Of a DNA stretch of 64,000 bases, positions 11,690 to 23,080 are shown piece by piece; the stretch's first letter is position 1, and every line of letters begins with the position of its first letter. Under the pieces are notes generated by a model. It was not told where the DNA came from and did no database searches. It saw only the letters and a program-made list of their open reading frames with translations. The stretch is from Metaphire vulgaris. Taxonomy: Eukaryota; Annelida; Clitellata; Crassiclitellata; Megascolecidae. The stretch spans positions 23,117,282 to 23,181,281 of the forward strand of contig CM030832.1 of assembly GCA_018105865.1 (NCBI GenBank). The letters are read 5' to 3'. A program made the translations under genes and the position numbers.

Positions 11690-14400
11690 ATTACCCAAGT
11701 TTCCGTTCCGTATAAAATTTTATTGTCAAGCTTTTGTTCCTCCATAGTGTTCTCATTCTTCCCATTGTTTGTAAGCCTCTGTTTTTTTCATTTTCACGTC
11801 CTCTGTGTGTTTTCCGTCGCTCTTGAGTATTCCTCCTACGTACTTGAATGTTTCAACTTTTTCCAATATCTGTCCATTTAGTAAGATTTCTGCTTCATCG
11901 TTGCCATCCCTCGAAACAGCCATAACTTTTGTTTTTCATTGTTAATTTTCAGGCCAAATATTGTGCTTGTATCATTTACTTCATTAGTGATAGTTTGTAG
12001 ATCCTGAATATTTTCACTCATCAGGCTGATATCGTCTGCAAACTTCAAGTTGTTTAGATCTTCCCCACTGCATTTCGCTCCTGTTTTATACTCTGCAATG
12101 CCAGTCTAAATATGCACTCCAGAAGTATGATAAACAGTGTTGGCGAAAGTATATAACCTTGCCTTGTTCCTATATTCGTGGTGAAACATTCGGATATTTC
12201 GCCATCCACTTTGATTGCACTTTCCGCTTTCTGATATGTTATTTGTATCATTTTGATAAGCTTTTCTTCAATTTCGATGTGTCTCAATGTCTGCCAAAGT
12301 TCTTACCGCCAGACTGAGTCGAATGCTTGTTTGTAATCAATAAAGTTTATATAATACCGTCTGTTTGCTTCAATATATTGTACTATAATTTGTCTTATTG
12401 TAAACAGCTGGGCTGTTGTTCTCCTTCCTGGTCTAAATCCTGCTTGTTCCTCGCTTATTACTCTTTCAAAATAGTTATGTAGCCGTTGTTGTATTATTTT
12501 GGTGTGTACTTTGCCTGGTATACTTAGCAGGGTTATCCCTCTGTAGTTGTTGAAATCTGCTTTATCTCCTTTTCCGTTGTATATAGGTACAATCACTCTT
12601 TCACACCAGTCTGACGGAATGTTCTCCTCATTGTATATTTTATTTATTAGCTGATGTGATGCCTTATTTATTGTTTCTCCGCCTCCCTTCAGGAATTCTG
12701 TTGATATTCCATATATTCCAGGTGCTTTATTGATCTTTATTTGCTTTATTGCCTTTTGTACTTCATCTGCTGCTGTTTCACCTTTATTTGTGATTGGCAT
12801 TTCTTGCAAAATTTTGTGATCTGTGTCTATCGGGTGGTCATTCATTTCCTTGAAGTATTCCTTCCATCTTTTCTGCATGTTTATTCTGTTCATCAGAGAT
12901 TTCCCATTTGTATCTTTTATAGTCGCTATCTTCATTTTGAACTCTCCTCATAGCCTTTGAGTTTCTTTGTAGGCCTCTCTGGTTCTATTGTCATTAAAAT
13001 GATTTGTATTTCTGAGCATTTCTCCTGTTCCCAAATTTCCTTATCTCTTTTAATTAGTCTTTTAATTTATCTTGTAATCCAATGTAACTTTTTTATTTTC
13101 AATTTTGTCTATCCTTAATTTTCTTCTTTCATCACTGAGTGCTTTTACTTCTTCACTGACCCACTCTTTTTCCTTTTCTTTTTTCTTCTTCCCAAGTATT
13201 TCTTCTGCCGAGTCCATGATAGCTTTTTTATTCCTATCCACTGGTCTTCTACCGTCAATGTAGTTGTGATATTGTTCTGTGTCAGTTTTTCGTGATTTTT
13301 TTTGCCATATATCTTTTGTATTTCAAGGTCGTTTAACTGCGTTGTGTCAAGATTATTCATTCGTAGGGTATTTCTGTTCTTTCCTTATTCTCATCTTCAG
13401 TTTTGACATAATGAGTTTATGGTCTGATCCCACATTAGCTGCACACTGTGCACAGTGCACACGTTGTTACATCTTGCACAGATGACATCCATCGTTTGCT
13501 TACAATGACATCATCAATCATGTTCTTAGTAGCACCATCAGGGGACATCCGTGCCCATTGTTTATTCTTGTCTTTTTGGGAAAAGGTATTCATTATTGTT
13601 AGTTTGTTTGTAGTGCAGAAGTTGAGCAATCTTTCGCCTTTTTCATTTTCATTCTGTAGTCCATATTTACCTATTGTTCCTTTCCATGTTGTGTATCCAT
13701 GTTGTTCTCGCTTCCAACTTCAGCATTCCAGTCTCCAATTAATTATCACTACAATGTCATATTCTGGGATGTTATTCATCCATTTTTGAATCGCATAGTA
13801 GAATTCTTCTATATCTTCCTCAGAACACTCGCTTGTTAGTGCATACAGATTTATCACTGTCACCTTGCTAAATTTGGTTTGAAATCTGGCCATTATCAAC
13901 CGGGAAGATATAGGATTATATACAATCAAGGCTTTGGATGCACAGCCATTCAGTATTAGTGCAACTTCAACTATCGTGTTGTCTTCTCTGCATGAGCATA
14001 AAATCCGGCATTTTTGTTGTTCAAACTGTGTCGTGAATTCTCCCTTTCCTTTCCATCTGGTGTCTTTAATGCCGGCTATGTCCCATCTGTACTTTTCCAA
14101 TTCTTTTATAACTAGATGCATGCCTCCAGTATAGTTTAATGCTCGCACATTCCATGTGTCAATTCCAATTGCTTTTTTATTTCCAAGTCTCTGTCTTTGA
14201 TACTCAGTAGCTGACTTTTCACTGATAGTCCTAGTATTGAAACTACCAGCCCGGGCCTTGTTTCTCCGGGCGATGACCGATCCGGCATTATACAAATATT
14301 CTGGATTTTTCATAAGTGTAATGTTTCCTATCTTCCCTTGACCTTGATTTCCACTGAGCACTGGCCAGGAATTCTCAGTGTATCGAGCTGACCGACTCAT
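11690..14400 (-). pseudogene. degenerate LINE with endonuclease and RT
   Basis: On the minus strand, an AP-endonuclease-like part (14400-13720: WNVRALN, DTRWKGKGEF, VINLYALTS) is followed by a linker (13629-13145). An RT segment follows (12935-12303: [54 protein letters not shown]), then 12287-12054 (GTRQGYILSPTLF). The domain order is normal for an RTE-like element. At least four frame breaks divide it and the C-terminus is eroded near 11700-12050. It is related to the LINE at 17150-19746. It is not functional as it stands. Confidence 0.85.
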
Positions 14401-14659
14401 CTCTTAGCCAGTAGATGATCGCTCTTAGCCTGCCCGCCTGTTTCGAAGATCTTCCTCTGTTGAGGTCGCCCTCTTCACCGTTGTCTTCAGGTACAGTTTG
14501 TCCACGGCGCCTTATTCCGTATTATTCGGTGCAATCCCAAAAGGTTTCCATGCATAGGACTTCCCCATCATCCGCCACCCGGTGGACGCGTCTCTACTCC
14601 GTTGTACCCCAGCGAGAAGTTAATAACAATAGTAAGTAATTAATAATAATATTCTCGCC

Positions 14660-15560
14660 ATCCGTGGCGTTCGCCACAGACGTATAATTCATGATCCAAT
14701 CGATGGCGATGCAGAGCAGACCAGGAGCAATGACACACCCCTGTCGGACGCCGGATGATGTCTAGCATTTTGTGGAAAGGCTTTGACCGACACGGATGGT
14801 GGCGCTTGTGTGTTGATGAAGATCGATAGTCAGTCGTCAGGCATGCCCGTTGAATGGATCTCCCTATAGAGCGCCTCACGGTCGACCGAATCGAATGCTG
14901 CTTTGATATCGAGGTAAGCAACATTCAGGGCAGGGTTTAATCTAGGCCGTTTCCGTGGGAAAAATTGCCCTTTTCCGCCGGAAATTTCAAATTCCTTCTG
15001 GAAATTTTGGCATACAGTTTGGAGAAAAGTCTCAGAGCAAGAAAAGCATCGATGGTGGAGCGTCCGGGCGTGAAACTTGAATCCTGAGATCAGCGGATTT
15101 TCATCAGAAGTGGCTGAAAGCTGGCCAGTACGTGGGCAAATACCTCTCCAGGCACCGACAAGAGAGTTATGGGTCGGTACTTTCTACAATCGGTCTTGAC
15201 AGATTTTTATTTGTGTAGTGTGACGACGATTCTGTCTCTCCAGTCAGCAGCTACGCCGCCCGTTTCCAGACCTCGATGAACATTGAGTGAAGAGCGGAGC
15301 TGATTGGTCTGATGGCATATTTCAAGAGTTCAGGTGGGATGCCATCTGGGTCTGCGACACGGCTGTTTTTGAGTTTCTTAATGGCGCGAACCGCCTCTTC
15401 TAGAGATGGTTCATCGACGGAAACCTCTACGCCCGTTTCCACTGCACTAGAATCGAGTTAACTGGACAGAATGCTGAAAGGAAAGTTGAGGGTCAATAAG
15501 AAATGCTCTCTCCAACGGAAAAGTTCCTCGTCAGTGGAGGAGCGGATGGAGCCATTTAAT
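14660..15560 (-). pseudogene. second LINE RT fragment
   Basis: Minus-strand frames show an RT N-terminal part (15442-15251: EEAVRAIKKLKNSRVADPDG, PPELLKYA, SALHSMF) and a degenerate palm (14924-14640) preceded by an AFDSVDRE-like motif in another frame. An internal gap and stops mark it as dead. The same family supplies the fragment into which the LTR retrotransposon inserted (23041-23080 and 29825-30090). Confidence 0.75.
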
Positions 15561-15656
15561 TTGCTGATGGAATGAGCGGACTAGAAGTGCCGGTGTCGTT
15601 CACTAACTAGCTAAGGCAGCAGAGGCACTTGGCAGCAGTAATGATGTCAACAGTGC

Positions 15657-15918
15657 GTCAGTATAACTAAGTGTGGCAAATTTTTGCAAATCTTAGGCAT
15701 TTCTGCAAATTTGTTGCAAAATTTTGTCAAATTTTGGGCAATTTTGTCAAATTTGGGGCAATTTTAGGGTCAATGTTGGCAAATTTGCAATTTTTTGATA
15801 TTTTTGGCAATTTTTTGGCAAATTTTTGCAATTTTTTGCGCATCAATACATTATAAATTAATTTTTTCATTTCCTTGGGGGGCCACGCTCCATTCCCTCC
15901 CCCAAATGACGCCACTGC
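15657..15918. mobile_element. partial MITE with TTTTGCAAATTT interior
   Basis: The interior is a run of GGCAAATTTTTGCAA-type degenerate repeats. The right end reads AAATGACGCCACTG, matching the right end of the intact MITE at 35067-35374. The left terminal repeat is not recognisable. It is an older, truncated family member in reverse interior orientation. Confidence 0.6.
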
Positions 15919-16289
15919 GACTCGCTGGTGGCCCTTATGAAGTAAAAAATCTATAATGCGGCCGGCAGCACCGTAAAGGTTGTGCAATGTGCATCCCTGT
16001 CCTAAATAAGCATAAGATTATGCAATACTGCATCACCTTGCATAATGCCACCATACCCTCATCGCCCAGAGTTTATTGCATCATTTTCTGATGAAATGCA
16101 ATACTACTGCCAGGCTGCTGCTATGTAAGCCGACGCAGCAGTGCAATACAAAAGCCAACAAGAAATTTTGAGCATTTAAAATATTTCAGACTTAGTGGGA
16201 AGTTTAATTTAATGTTACACTAAACTGCTATCGATTTATTAAGTTAGTTAAAAGACCCCAGCGACAGTGAGGCAGCGACATTTTCCAAA

Positions 16290-16500
16290 CAGTAAAAGGT
16301 ATCATTTCTCAAGCGAAGAAGGAATATCACCTTTACTTTGGAAGCAAGATTGGGGACCAAGACAAGTCTTTGGCCCCTTGTGCAAACACTCAATCTGGTC
16401 TAAGTGACTTGCGAGTGCTACTCAGGTCTTTTCCACTTATCAAGCCTTTATCTTACTCTGCTTGGTGCGATTTACCCTTATGAGACTACCCACTTCTGGT
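16290..16500 (+). pseudogene. N-terminal fragment of CACT-TIR transposon protein
   Basis: A + strand translation gives LYFGSKIGDQDKSLAP, matching LYFGCKIGDQDKVWAP in the protein encoded at 48886-50631. Upstream residues (ISQAKKEYH) also correspond. The cysteine pair that follows in the better copy is altered and the frame soon breaks. This is the third and most decayed copy of the family in the window. No terminal repeats are visible. Confidence 0.6.
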
Positions 16501-16810
16501 ACCAATAATGTGGCGAACCGGGTGCTCGAGGACCCAAGGCCTCCAAAGCTCAAGAAGGCTCTACCCGATCTGCAACACAGGGTAGGATTCAACACTAAGG
16601 CACGTGTCCGTTCGTCTTAGCTTTTTGGCTAAGAATACTAGGCTCTCACACTGCGCACTCTATCTATCGCCCGTTTCCTTGGCGCACCGCACCCTTCCTA
16701 TGACTCAATGTATCTACGCTCCGCACTTATCTCGCAACGCACCTATCTCTCAACGCACCGCACTGCACCTAGCTCTCAACGCATCGCACTTAAAATGCTT
16801 CTATTTATGG

Positions 16811-17000
16811 CAGTGGCGGCTCCACCGGGGAGCCAGAGGGGCCCGTGCCCCCTATTGAGTGCCTGTCCCCCCCAGTGACCTCCCAGTTGGGACCCTATAC
16901 TTAATGCTATATACATTAAACAACAAATGGTTGGCCCCCCATGATTAGAAGCTGCCAACCCCAACGGCCCCCCACTTGCCAAATCCTAGAGCCGCCACTG
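16811..17000. mobile_element. hAT MITE, CAGTGGCGGCTC ends
   Basis: A 190-bp element with inverted ends CAGTGGCGGCTC / GAGCCGCCACTG. The flanks ATTTATGG (16803-16810) and ATTTAGGG (17001-17008) match at 7 of 8 positions. Related copies lie at 39344-39537 and, partially, near 39940-40010. Confidence 0.85.
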
Positions 17001-17149
17001 ATTTAGGGTGCTCCGTTCTCAGGGTAAATATATACAAATGTGCTACAACAAAGACTCAAACACTACTCAGAAGAAATATTGACAGAGGAACAAGCAGGCT
17101 TCAGAATGGGAAGGAGTACAATTGATCAAATACATACGATCAGAAGGAT

Positions 17150-19746
17150 CATCATCATCATCATCATAGTTGCTTTCTGCCAGCTCATTAGCGGCAATAG
17201 CTAGACACAAAACTTTTCCATTTATCTTTTTCCGTTGTTAATCTCATTCCATCTATTATTGTCATTTGATATCTTTCGAAGTCTTCTTTGATGTTATCCA
17301 TCCACTTTTTCCTGGGTCTTCCTCTTCCTCTTTTTCCTTCTTTGTATGTGTAGAGTGCTTTATATGGGAGTCTGTTACTGTTCATTCTATTTACATGTCC
17401 ATACCATCTAAGTCTTCTTCTTCTGATTTTATCTATTATTGTCTCTTTCATTCCCAGTCTTTTCCTGATGTCTGCATTTCTTATTCTTTGTAATTTACTT
17501 ACTCCCAATATCTTTCTCAAACAACTCATTTCTGCCACCAATAGTCTGTTTTCATCTGCTCTTTTTAATATCCACGTTTCTGATCCATAAAGCATTTGTG
17601 GAACAATGATAGTGTTGTATATTTGAATTTTTGTGTTGATCTTTATTTCTTTAGCATTCCAAATATGTCTAAGTCTTCCCATTGTCTGTAATCCTTTTGC
17701 TGCTCTCTTTTTAATATCTTGTTCGTGTCTTCCATCGCTTGATATTTCTCCTCCCACATATGTGAAATTCTTTACTTGTTCGATGTTATTTCCTTCTACT
17801 GATATGTGTATCATTTTCTCTCTTTTTTGTTGACTGCCATGACTTTAGTTTTTGCTGGATTAATCCGAGTCCAAATCTTCTGCTTGTTTGATTTACTTGG
17901 TCTGTAAGCCTTTCTAAACCTCTAGCACTCTCCGCTAGTAAGCTTACATCGTCTGCAAATTTAAGGTTTGATATATTTTCTCCACTACAATTCACTCCAA
18001 TGTTTAGATTCTCAGTTGCTATTTTAAAGATTACTTCTAGAATTATTATAAAGAGAGATGGAGATAGCACGCATCCCTGTCTATTCCCGACTTCTGTTTT
18101 AAACCATTCTGATAGGTCTTTATCAACTTTTACTGCACTTTCCATTTTCTTGTATATTGCTTGTATTAGATTTATTAGTTTCTCTTCTATACCAATGTTT
18201 CTCATAGCCTGCCATAAGCCTTCGTGCCATACTGAGTCAAAAGCCTGTTTGTAGTCGATGAAATTGATGTATACAGTTTTATTTGCCTCTGTGTATTTTT
18301 TCTATCAGTTGTCTTAAGGTAAAGAGTTGGTCTATGGTACTTCTTCCAGGTCTGAATCCTGCTTGTTCTTCTCCCATTATCTTTTTCTATATAACTACTG
18401 ATTCTTTTTGTATAATCTTTGTGAAGACTTTTCCTGGTATGCTGAGCAGAGTTATTCCTCTATAGTTATCGCATAATTCTTTGTCTCCTTTTCCTTTGTA
18501 TATTGGTATGATAATTCCTTTTGTCCAGTCATCTGGCACTGTCTCGTTGTAGTAGATCTTATTAATTAGTTCATGCAGGGTGTCTGTAAGTGTTTCTCCT
18601 CCTGCTTTCACTAGTTCAGTTGTTATATTATCAATGCCAGGGGCTTTATTTCGCTTGAGTTCTTTCACTGCTTGTTGTACTTCCTCTTTCAAGATGTTGG
18701 ATGAAGTCTCCTGAATATTCGTGCTTGGTATTTCTTGGAGCACTGTTGAGTCTGTCTCATTTTGGTGTGTATATAATTCTTTGTAATACTATCCGATAGC
18801 TCAGAAGAGATGATAGACAACTTTTATAACCTATTACAACCTACAATAAGTGCAATCCCAAAGCATGATATAATAATTATAACAGGAGACTGGAATGCTA
18901 AAGTTGGAGTAGACTATGAAACATGGAAAGGAACCATTGGAAAATGGGGAACAGGACAACAAAATGAGAGAGGAGAACGATTATTAAACTTCTGCACAGC
19001 AAATAAACTTACAATAATGAACACATGCTTTGAAAAGAGGGAAGACAAGAAGTGGACATGGTTATCACCAGACAGCAAAACAAAAAATCTAATAGACTAT
19101 ATCATAATTAGCAAACGATGGAAATCAAATGTATTGGATGTGAAAACATGTGCAGCCGCAATTGGGTCTGATCACAAACTAGTAATGGCCAAGATTAGAA
19201 TGAGACTACAGGTGGAAAAGAGAAAACAAAACAGAATAGTATTTGATGTTGCCAAATTAGAAGATGAGGAAACAAGAAGAATATACGAACAAGGATTACG
19301 AACGAAAATAGCAAGCATAGAATCAAATGACACGGTTGAGAGTCACTGGAATAAAATGAAAGAAGCAGTACATAAAACAGCAATGGAGGTAATTGGGAAA
19401 AAAGATAACAAACCTCAAAAAGAATGGGTTAGCCAAGAAGTAGTACAACTGTGTAAGCAAAGAAGGGAAATTAGAATAGAAGGAACAGATAAGCATCAAA
19501 TAAACTGGATTACTAGAGAAATAAAAAGAAAATTAAAAAGAGATAAAGAGAATTGGCTACAAAACACTTGCAAAGAAATACAAAACAACTACAGTGCCAA
19601 CAGAATTCAGGAAATGTATAAAGGAATCAAAAAACTAAGTGACGACTATAACATGAAAGGAGCAATAATAAAAGATAAAAACGGGAGAATCTTAACAAAT
19701 AACATGGAAATAACAGACAGATGGAGAGAGTATTACAAAGAATTAT
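17150..19746 (-). mobile_element. twin-primed LINE with inverted 5' part
   Basis: This is inserted in the LINE above, with a 16-bp duplication ATACGATCAGAAGGAT (17134-17149 and 19747-19762). The 3' part lies on the minus strand (about 18786 down to 17150: RT motifs NYRGITLLSIPGKV, GNRQGCVLSPSLF, FADDVSLL, C-terminus LYGSETWIL and GRGRPRKKW, then a (GAT)n tail). The 5' part lies on the + strand (18787-19746: endonuclease DSSEEMIDNF, ITGDWNAKVG, GSDHKLVMAKIR, linker). About 20 nt around YYKELYT are present at both the inversion junction and the far end. This is the expected result of twin priming during target-primed reverse transcription. Confidence 0.85.
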
Positions 19747-20894
19747 ATACGATCAGAAGGATAGTAGAAAAATATTGCGAAACAAATAAGAAAATATACC
19801 ACAATTTCATTGACTTCAAACAAGCATTTGACAGCATACAGCATGAAGATCTGTGGCAAGCACTGAAGCACTATGGTATTCTAGAGAAGCTAGTGAATCT
19901 CATAAAAAACTTATACAGTAAAACAATGAGCAGAGTGAAAATTAATGGGGAACTAACAGAATGGTTTGAGATAACAATTGGAACGAGACAAGGATGTGGC
20001 TTATCTCCACTGCTATTTAATATAATACTAGATGTGGTAATGCAAAAAGCAATACAAAACACAAAAGAAGAAGATGCTGGAGTAAAAGTATATGGACACA
20101 CAATAAATAATTTAAGGTTTGCAGATGACATAGATGTGATAACAACAAAAGCAGATCACCTACAAATATTAACCAATGAAATAAGCAAGGCCGGAGAAGA
20201 AGTGGGGCTAAAAATAAATATACAGAAAACTAAAGCAATAGTCACGGGGAACAAGAAAGGGAAAGTTAATCTAAAACTAAAGGAGGAAATAATAGAACAA
20301 GTACCAAAATTCGTATACTTAGGATCAGTACTGACAGAAGATGGCCTAAGTGAAGAAGACATAATAAGGAGAATTGGCCTAGCAAGTGCAGCATTTGGAA
20401 AACTTCAGAAGATATGGACAGACAAACAAATATCACTGAAAACAAAACTAAAGCTATATAATACACTGATCAAACCAATACTATTATATGGATCAGAATG
20501 CTGGACCATAAAGAAGAAGGACGAAAGAAGATTAATGACTGCAGAAATGAACTGGTTAAGAGGAATAGCAGGAGTCAGCAGAAGACAAAGAATAAGAAAT
20601 GAAACGATCAGAGAAAAGACAGAGCAAAAAGAAACGATACTCGAATCAATACAGAAACGAAGACTGAAATGGCTTGGTCATGTTGAAAGAATGAAGGAAG
20701 AAAGACTACCAAATAAAGCACTATACAACTATGTTGAAGGGAAAAGGAGAAAAGGAAGACCAAGAAAAACATGGATAGAAAACTTAAAAGAGGATGCAGA
20801 AGAAATGCAAATGAACTTCATCCAAATGACCAGAGCAGCAAGAGACAGACAGAAGTGGAAGGAACTCATTCAGACTCATCGTCCAACCCAATAG
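18810..20894 (+). pseudogene. 694-codon chimeric LINE ORF (two elements fused)
   Basis: This long open frame looks like a LINE polyprotein but is a chance fusion. Residues 1 to about 312 are the endonuclease and linker of the inverted LINE (17150-19746). The rest is the RT and C-terminal part of the host LINE from the insertion point on. About 120 residues expected between WREYYKELYT and IRRIVEKY (the first RT motifs, including LLSIPGKV and EEQAGFR) are absent because the join skips them. The endonuclease also lacks its start. A functional RT is therefore not expected, despite the preserved FADDID. Confidence 0.8.
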
Positions 20895-20995
20895 GGAAAG
20901 ACGGAAGGAAAGAAAGAAGAAGAAGTTCTCAGGGTACTTAATCCTCGGCTCCGATCTCAAGGTGCTCAGTTTCAGGGTGCCTCCTTATCATCGGA

Positions 20996-21125
20996 TCGGT
21001 TCGCGATGGATTGGGATGGGTTGGGTTCGCAGACAGGAATTTTATGTGGGTTGGGTTGGGAATTTGGTGGGTGGGCTAACTGGGGTTGGGCTTTGGTTCA
21101 AAAAACCGACCCATGGACAACTCTG
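20996..21125. mobile_element. GTTGGG MITE fragment
   Basis: Dense GGTTGGG repeats and a right end ACCCATGGACAACTCTG, related to the termini of the hAT MITE at 5417-6398. The left end is diverged. Confidence 0.55.
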
Positions 21126-21273
21126 ATATGAATAGGCTCTAGTAGTCTCTAAAACTATTATTTCGAGTCTCAACCAAGTAAAACTGACTTCCTGTTTTAT
21201 TTTTGCATTTAAAGTTCAATGTATTTGTAAGCTTATTTGTTCCGAAACCGCATGTCATTCGCCATTGTAGCAA

Positions 21274-21526
21274 GCGTCTTTTTTTCTGCAAAAAAGCAGA
21301 AGGTTATATGAATATTTATGAACCGCTTGACGCTCTTAATGTGAATATTTCTAAAGCAAAGACTGTGAAGACAACTTTATGGGTTAGGGTTAGGGTTAAG
21401 GTTAGAGTTAGGGTTAGGGTCAGGGTTAAGGTTAGGGTTATTTAACCCTAACCCTAACCATAACCCTAACCCCCTAACCCTAAACCCTATGCATAACCTT
21501 CTGCTTTTTTGCAGAAAAAAAGACGC
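21274..21526. repeat. foldback with telomere-like inverted repeats
   Basis: The outer arms are near-perfect 34-bp inverted copies (21274-21307, GCGTCTTTTTTTCTGC...; 21493-21526, its inverse). Inside, a GGGTTA tract (21381-21440) faces a TAACCC tract (21444-21490). The whole can fold into one long hairpin. The (TTAGGG)-type units are internal and head to head, so this is not a chromosome end. Confidence 0.8.
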
Positions 21527-21948
21527 GAGCCGCAATTTGAACACAGGAGAGCTGCATGCGGCTCGTGAGCCGCGGTTTGGCCACCGTTGGTTTAGAAGGT
21601 TATTATTTTTGCAGCGATGACCATTTTCCTTTTTCTTTTGTTCATCAAGTGTGATAATGTGGCGATGATGACCTTTTTTTGCTTGTCAGACTTTTTCCAA
21701 AGTAATAAACAGCATTTCATGAAATGTCCTATTTTTATCATTTGCAAAAAATGAAATTGTTGACAACAACTTCTCTTGACCTCCCCTCCCCCTGTCAACA
21801 ACTGTCATACTTTTTCAAACCCCTCCCTATTTGTTGACGTAATTAATGGACAGCCCCAACCAAACACAAACACACACATATATATATACAGTGTGTGCGG
21901 ATAAAAAGCATGCCTCCTCTATTTTCAGTATAACTTTAAGAAAACTTG

Positions 21949-22186
21949 AGGTCCGTGGTTAAACTCCCGGCCCGGGCAGAAACTTTTCGGTTGTTTCAGT
22001 CCCAAGCGCACCCAGTCGACTCTGCTGTGAATGAGTACATCGGGTGTTAACTCGGTGGAAGGAAAGGCGGCCAGGGAGAGGCTAGCAACCGCCCTCATTC
22101 AGCCGTTGCTATGTAAAACTGAAGGCGTTAACCCTTCGATTACCGACGGTTCCGCGATGGCCTATGGAGTGTACCTTTACCTTGAC
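21949..22186 (+). mobile_element. tRNA-derived SINE
   Basis: A perfect 15-bp duplication CTTTAAGAAAACTTG flanks the insert (21934-21948 and 22187-22201). The head has an A-box-like GGTCCGTGGTTAAACTCC and, about 40 nt later, a B-box-like CGGTTGTTTCAGTCCC. A body of about 150 bp and a short ACCTTT-type tail follow. The tRNA species is not identifiable because the head looks truncated. Confidence 0.7.
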
Positions 22187-22331
22187 CTTTAAGAAAACTT
22201 GGCATATTTATATGAAATTTTAAAGATTTGTGTGATTGAATTCGAAATCATTTATATAAAACGCGCCCTTATGTATCGGCCCTTTAATTATTTTTACGTA
22301 GAGTGTGAAGTGCCCGTGACACCGTTGAATT

Positions 22332-22560
22332 CAGTGGCGTAGCGAGGAGAGCAGTGAGGCGAAACGCCCAGGGCGGCACTTGCTCTAGGGGCGGCATTTT
22401 CAAGGTTTTTTATTTTTCTGAGGCGATAAGGTTTTTTGCTTGTCAGGAATTTTCGGGAAGTCGAAAACGTTTTTTTTCTTGTCAATTTTTTCCTTCCCAG
22501 ATTTTTTTGGAGGCGGCATTTTTTTCGCCCCGAGCGGCACTTTGCCTCGCTACGACACTG
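22332..22560. mobile_element. hAT MITE, CAGTGGCGTAGC ends
   Basis: Inverted ends CAGTGGCGTAGCGAGG / CCTCGCTACGACACTG with a perfect 8-bp duplication GTTGAATT (22324-22331 and 22561-22568). The target sits within repeat copy 2; copy 1 at about 10575 has the unoccupied site. Confidence 0.9.
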
Positions 22561-22675
22561 GTTGAATTGCTGCACAAGGAAACCCTGCTTTCATACCACC
22601 CGAGTTGTGGCCATCGATCTTGATAAAACAGTAAGTTTGTTACTTACAGTATTGACTCCGAATAATATAATTACG

Positions 22676-22813
22676 ATGTTTGATAAAGGCACGTTAGACG
22701 AACAACAACAGGATCATATAAATTATTCCGTGCTATTTATATGTGATTTAGATATAATGATTGATCATATGATGCAAATTATAAAGACAACAATACAAAT
22801 GTTACAGCGATAA
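22676..22813 (+). CDS. 45-codon conserved mini-ORF, unknown
   Basis: Second copy of the ORF at 10703-10837. It runs from MFDKGTLDEQQQDHINYS to TTIQMLQR, with one extra codon in the middle and mostly conservative changes. The frame is also open upstream of this ATG here, back into the MITE, but that extension has no counterpart in copy 1. Function unknown. Confidence 0.35.
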   Translation: MFDKGTLDEQQQDHINYSVLFICDLDIMIDHMMQIIKTTIQMLQR

Positions 22814-23080
22814 AGCAAAAAATGCATTATAATCATAAATAACTAATTGTGCCCAATAAAAACAGAAAAACGGCGGTTTTAAGGCAGACCGCCTTGATGT
22901 AGTTTATATTGACACCGAACACACATTGGAAACAAAAGTTTTGTCCCATCTTCAACAATAATCACGAGCCTTTTAATTAGATGTGCAACCTTTCTAAACA
23001 TATTCTTATATCTCTCAGTAATGAGTATCCTACATTAATTCCTGGAAAAGATGACATATGATTCAGGGTCCAATCGATGG

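Larger units (their letters stand above)
17027..20924 (+). mobile_element. 5'-truncated LINE (host copy), split by second LINE
   Basis: A perfect 12-bp duplication GTTCTCAGGGTA brackets this insertion (17015-17026 and 20925-20936). The element proper is 17027-17149 plus 19747-20924. It starts inside RT (LQQRLKHYSEEILTEEQAGF), then IRRIVEKYCETN, FIDFKQAFDS, GTRQGCGLSPLLF, FADDIDV, LYGSECWTI and the GRPRKTW C-terminus, with a GAA/GAAAG-rich tail. The RT catalytic FADD is present but the endonuclease is missing through 5' truncation. It is interrupted by the twin-primed LINE at 17150-19746. Confidence 0.85.
16509..20995 (-). repeat. LTR-like repeat, split by MITE and LINEs
   Basis: On the minus strand this repeat ends CCCGGTTCGCCACA (at 16509) and contains a GGTGCGTTGCGAG-type minisatellite and AGCCAAAAAGCTAAGACGAA. 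All are shared with the copy at 53892-55390, which ends CCCGGTATGCCACA. It is interrupted by the hAT MITE at 16811-17000 and by a LINE at 17027-20924; sequence resumes at 20937. The conserved CACA terminus suggests an LTR. The other end is unresolved. Confidence 0.45.
22307..23003 (+). repeat. dispersed repeat copy 2, split by hAT MITE
   Basis: Similar to 10549-11027 on both sides of the MITE at 22332-22560. Copy 1 shows the uninterrupted target. It carries the 45-codon ORF at 22676-22813, a following AATAAAA and the GGCGG...CCGCC hairpin. Confidence 0.7.

Noticed and set aside
18810..20894. A complete LINE polyprotein gene
   Set aside because: Two sets of target duplications show the frame joins parts of two LINE copies and skips the first RT motifs.
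21381..21490. A true telomere or chromosome end
   Set aside because: The tracts are short, head to head and enclosed by inverted arms, with kilobases of DNA on both sides.
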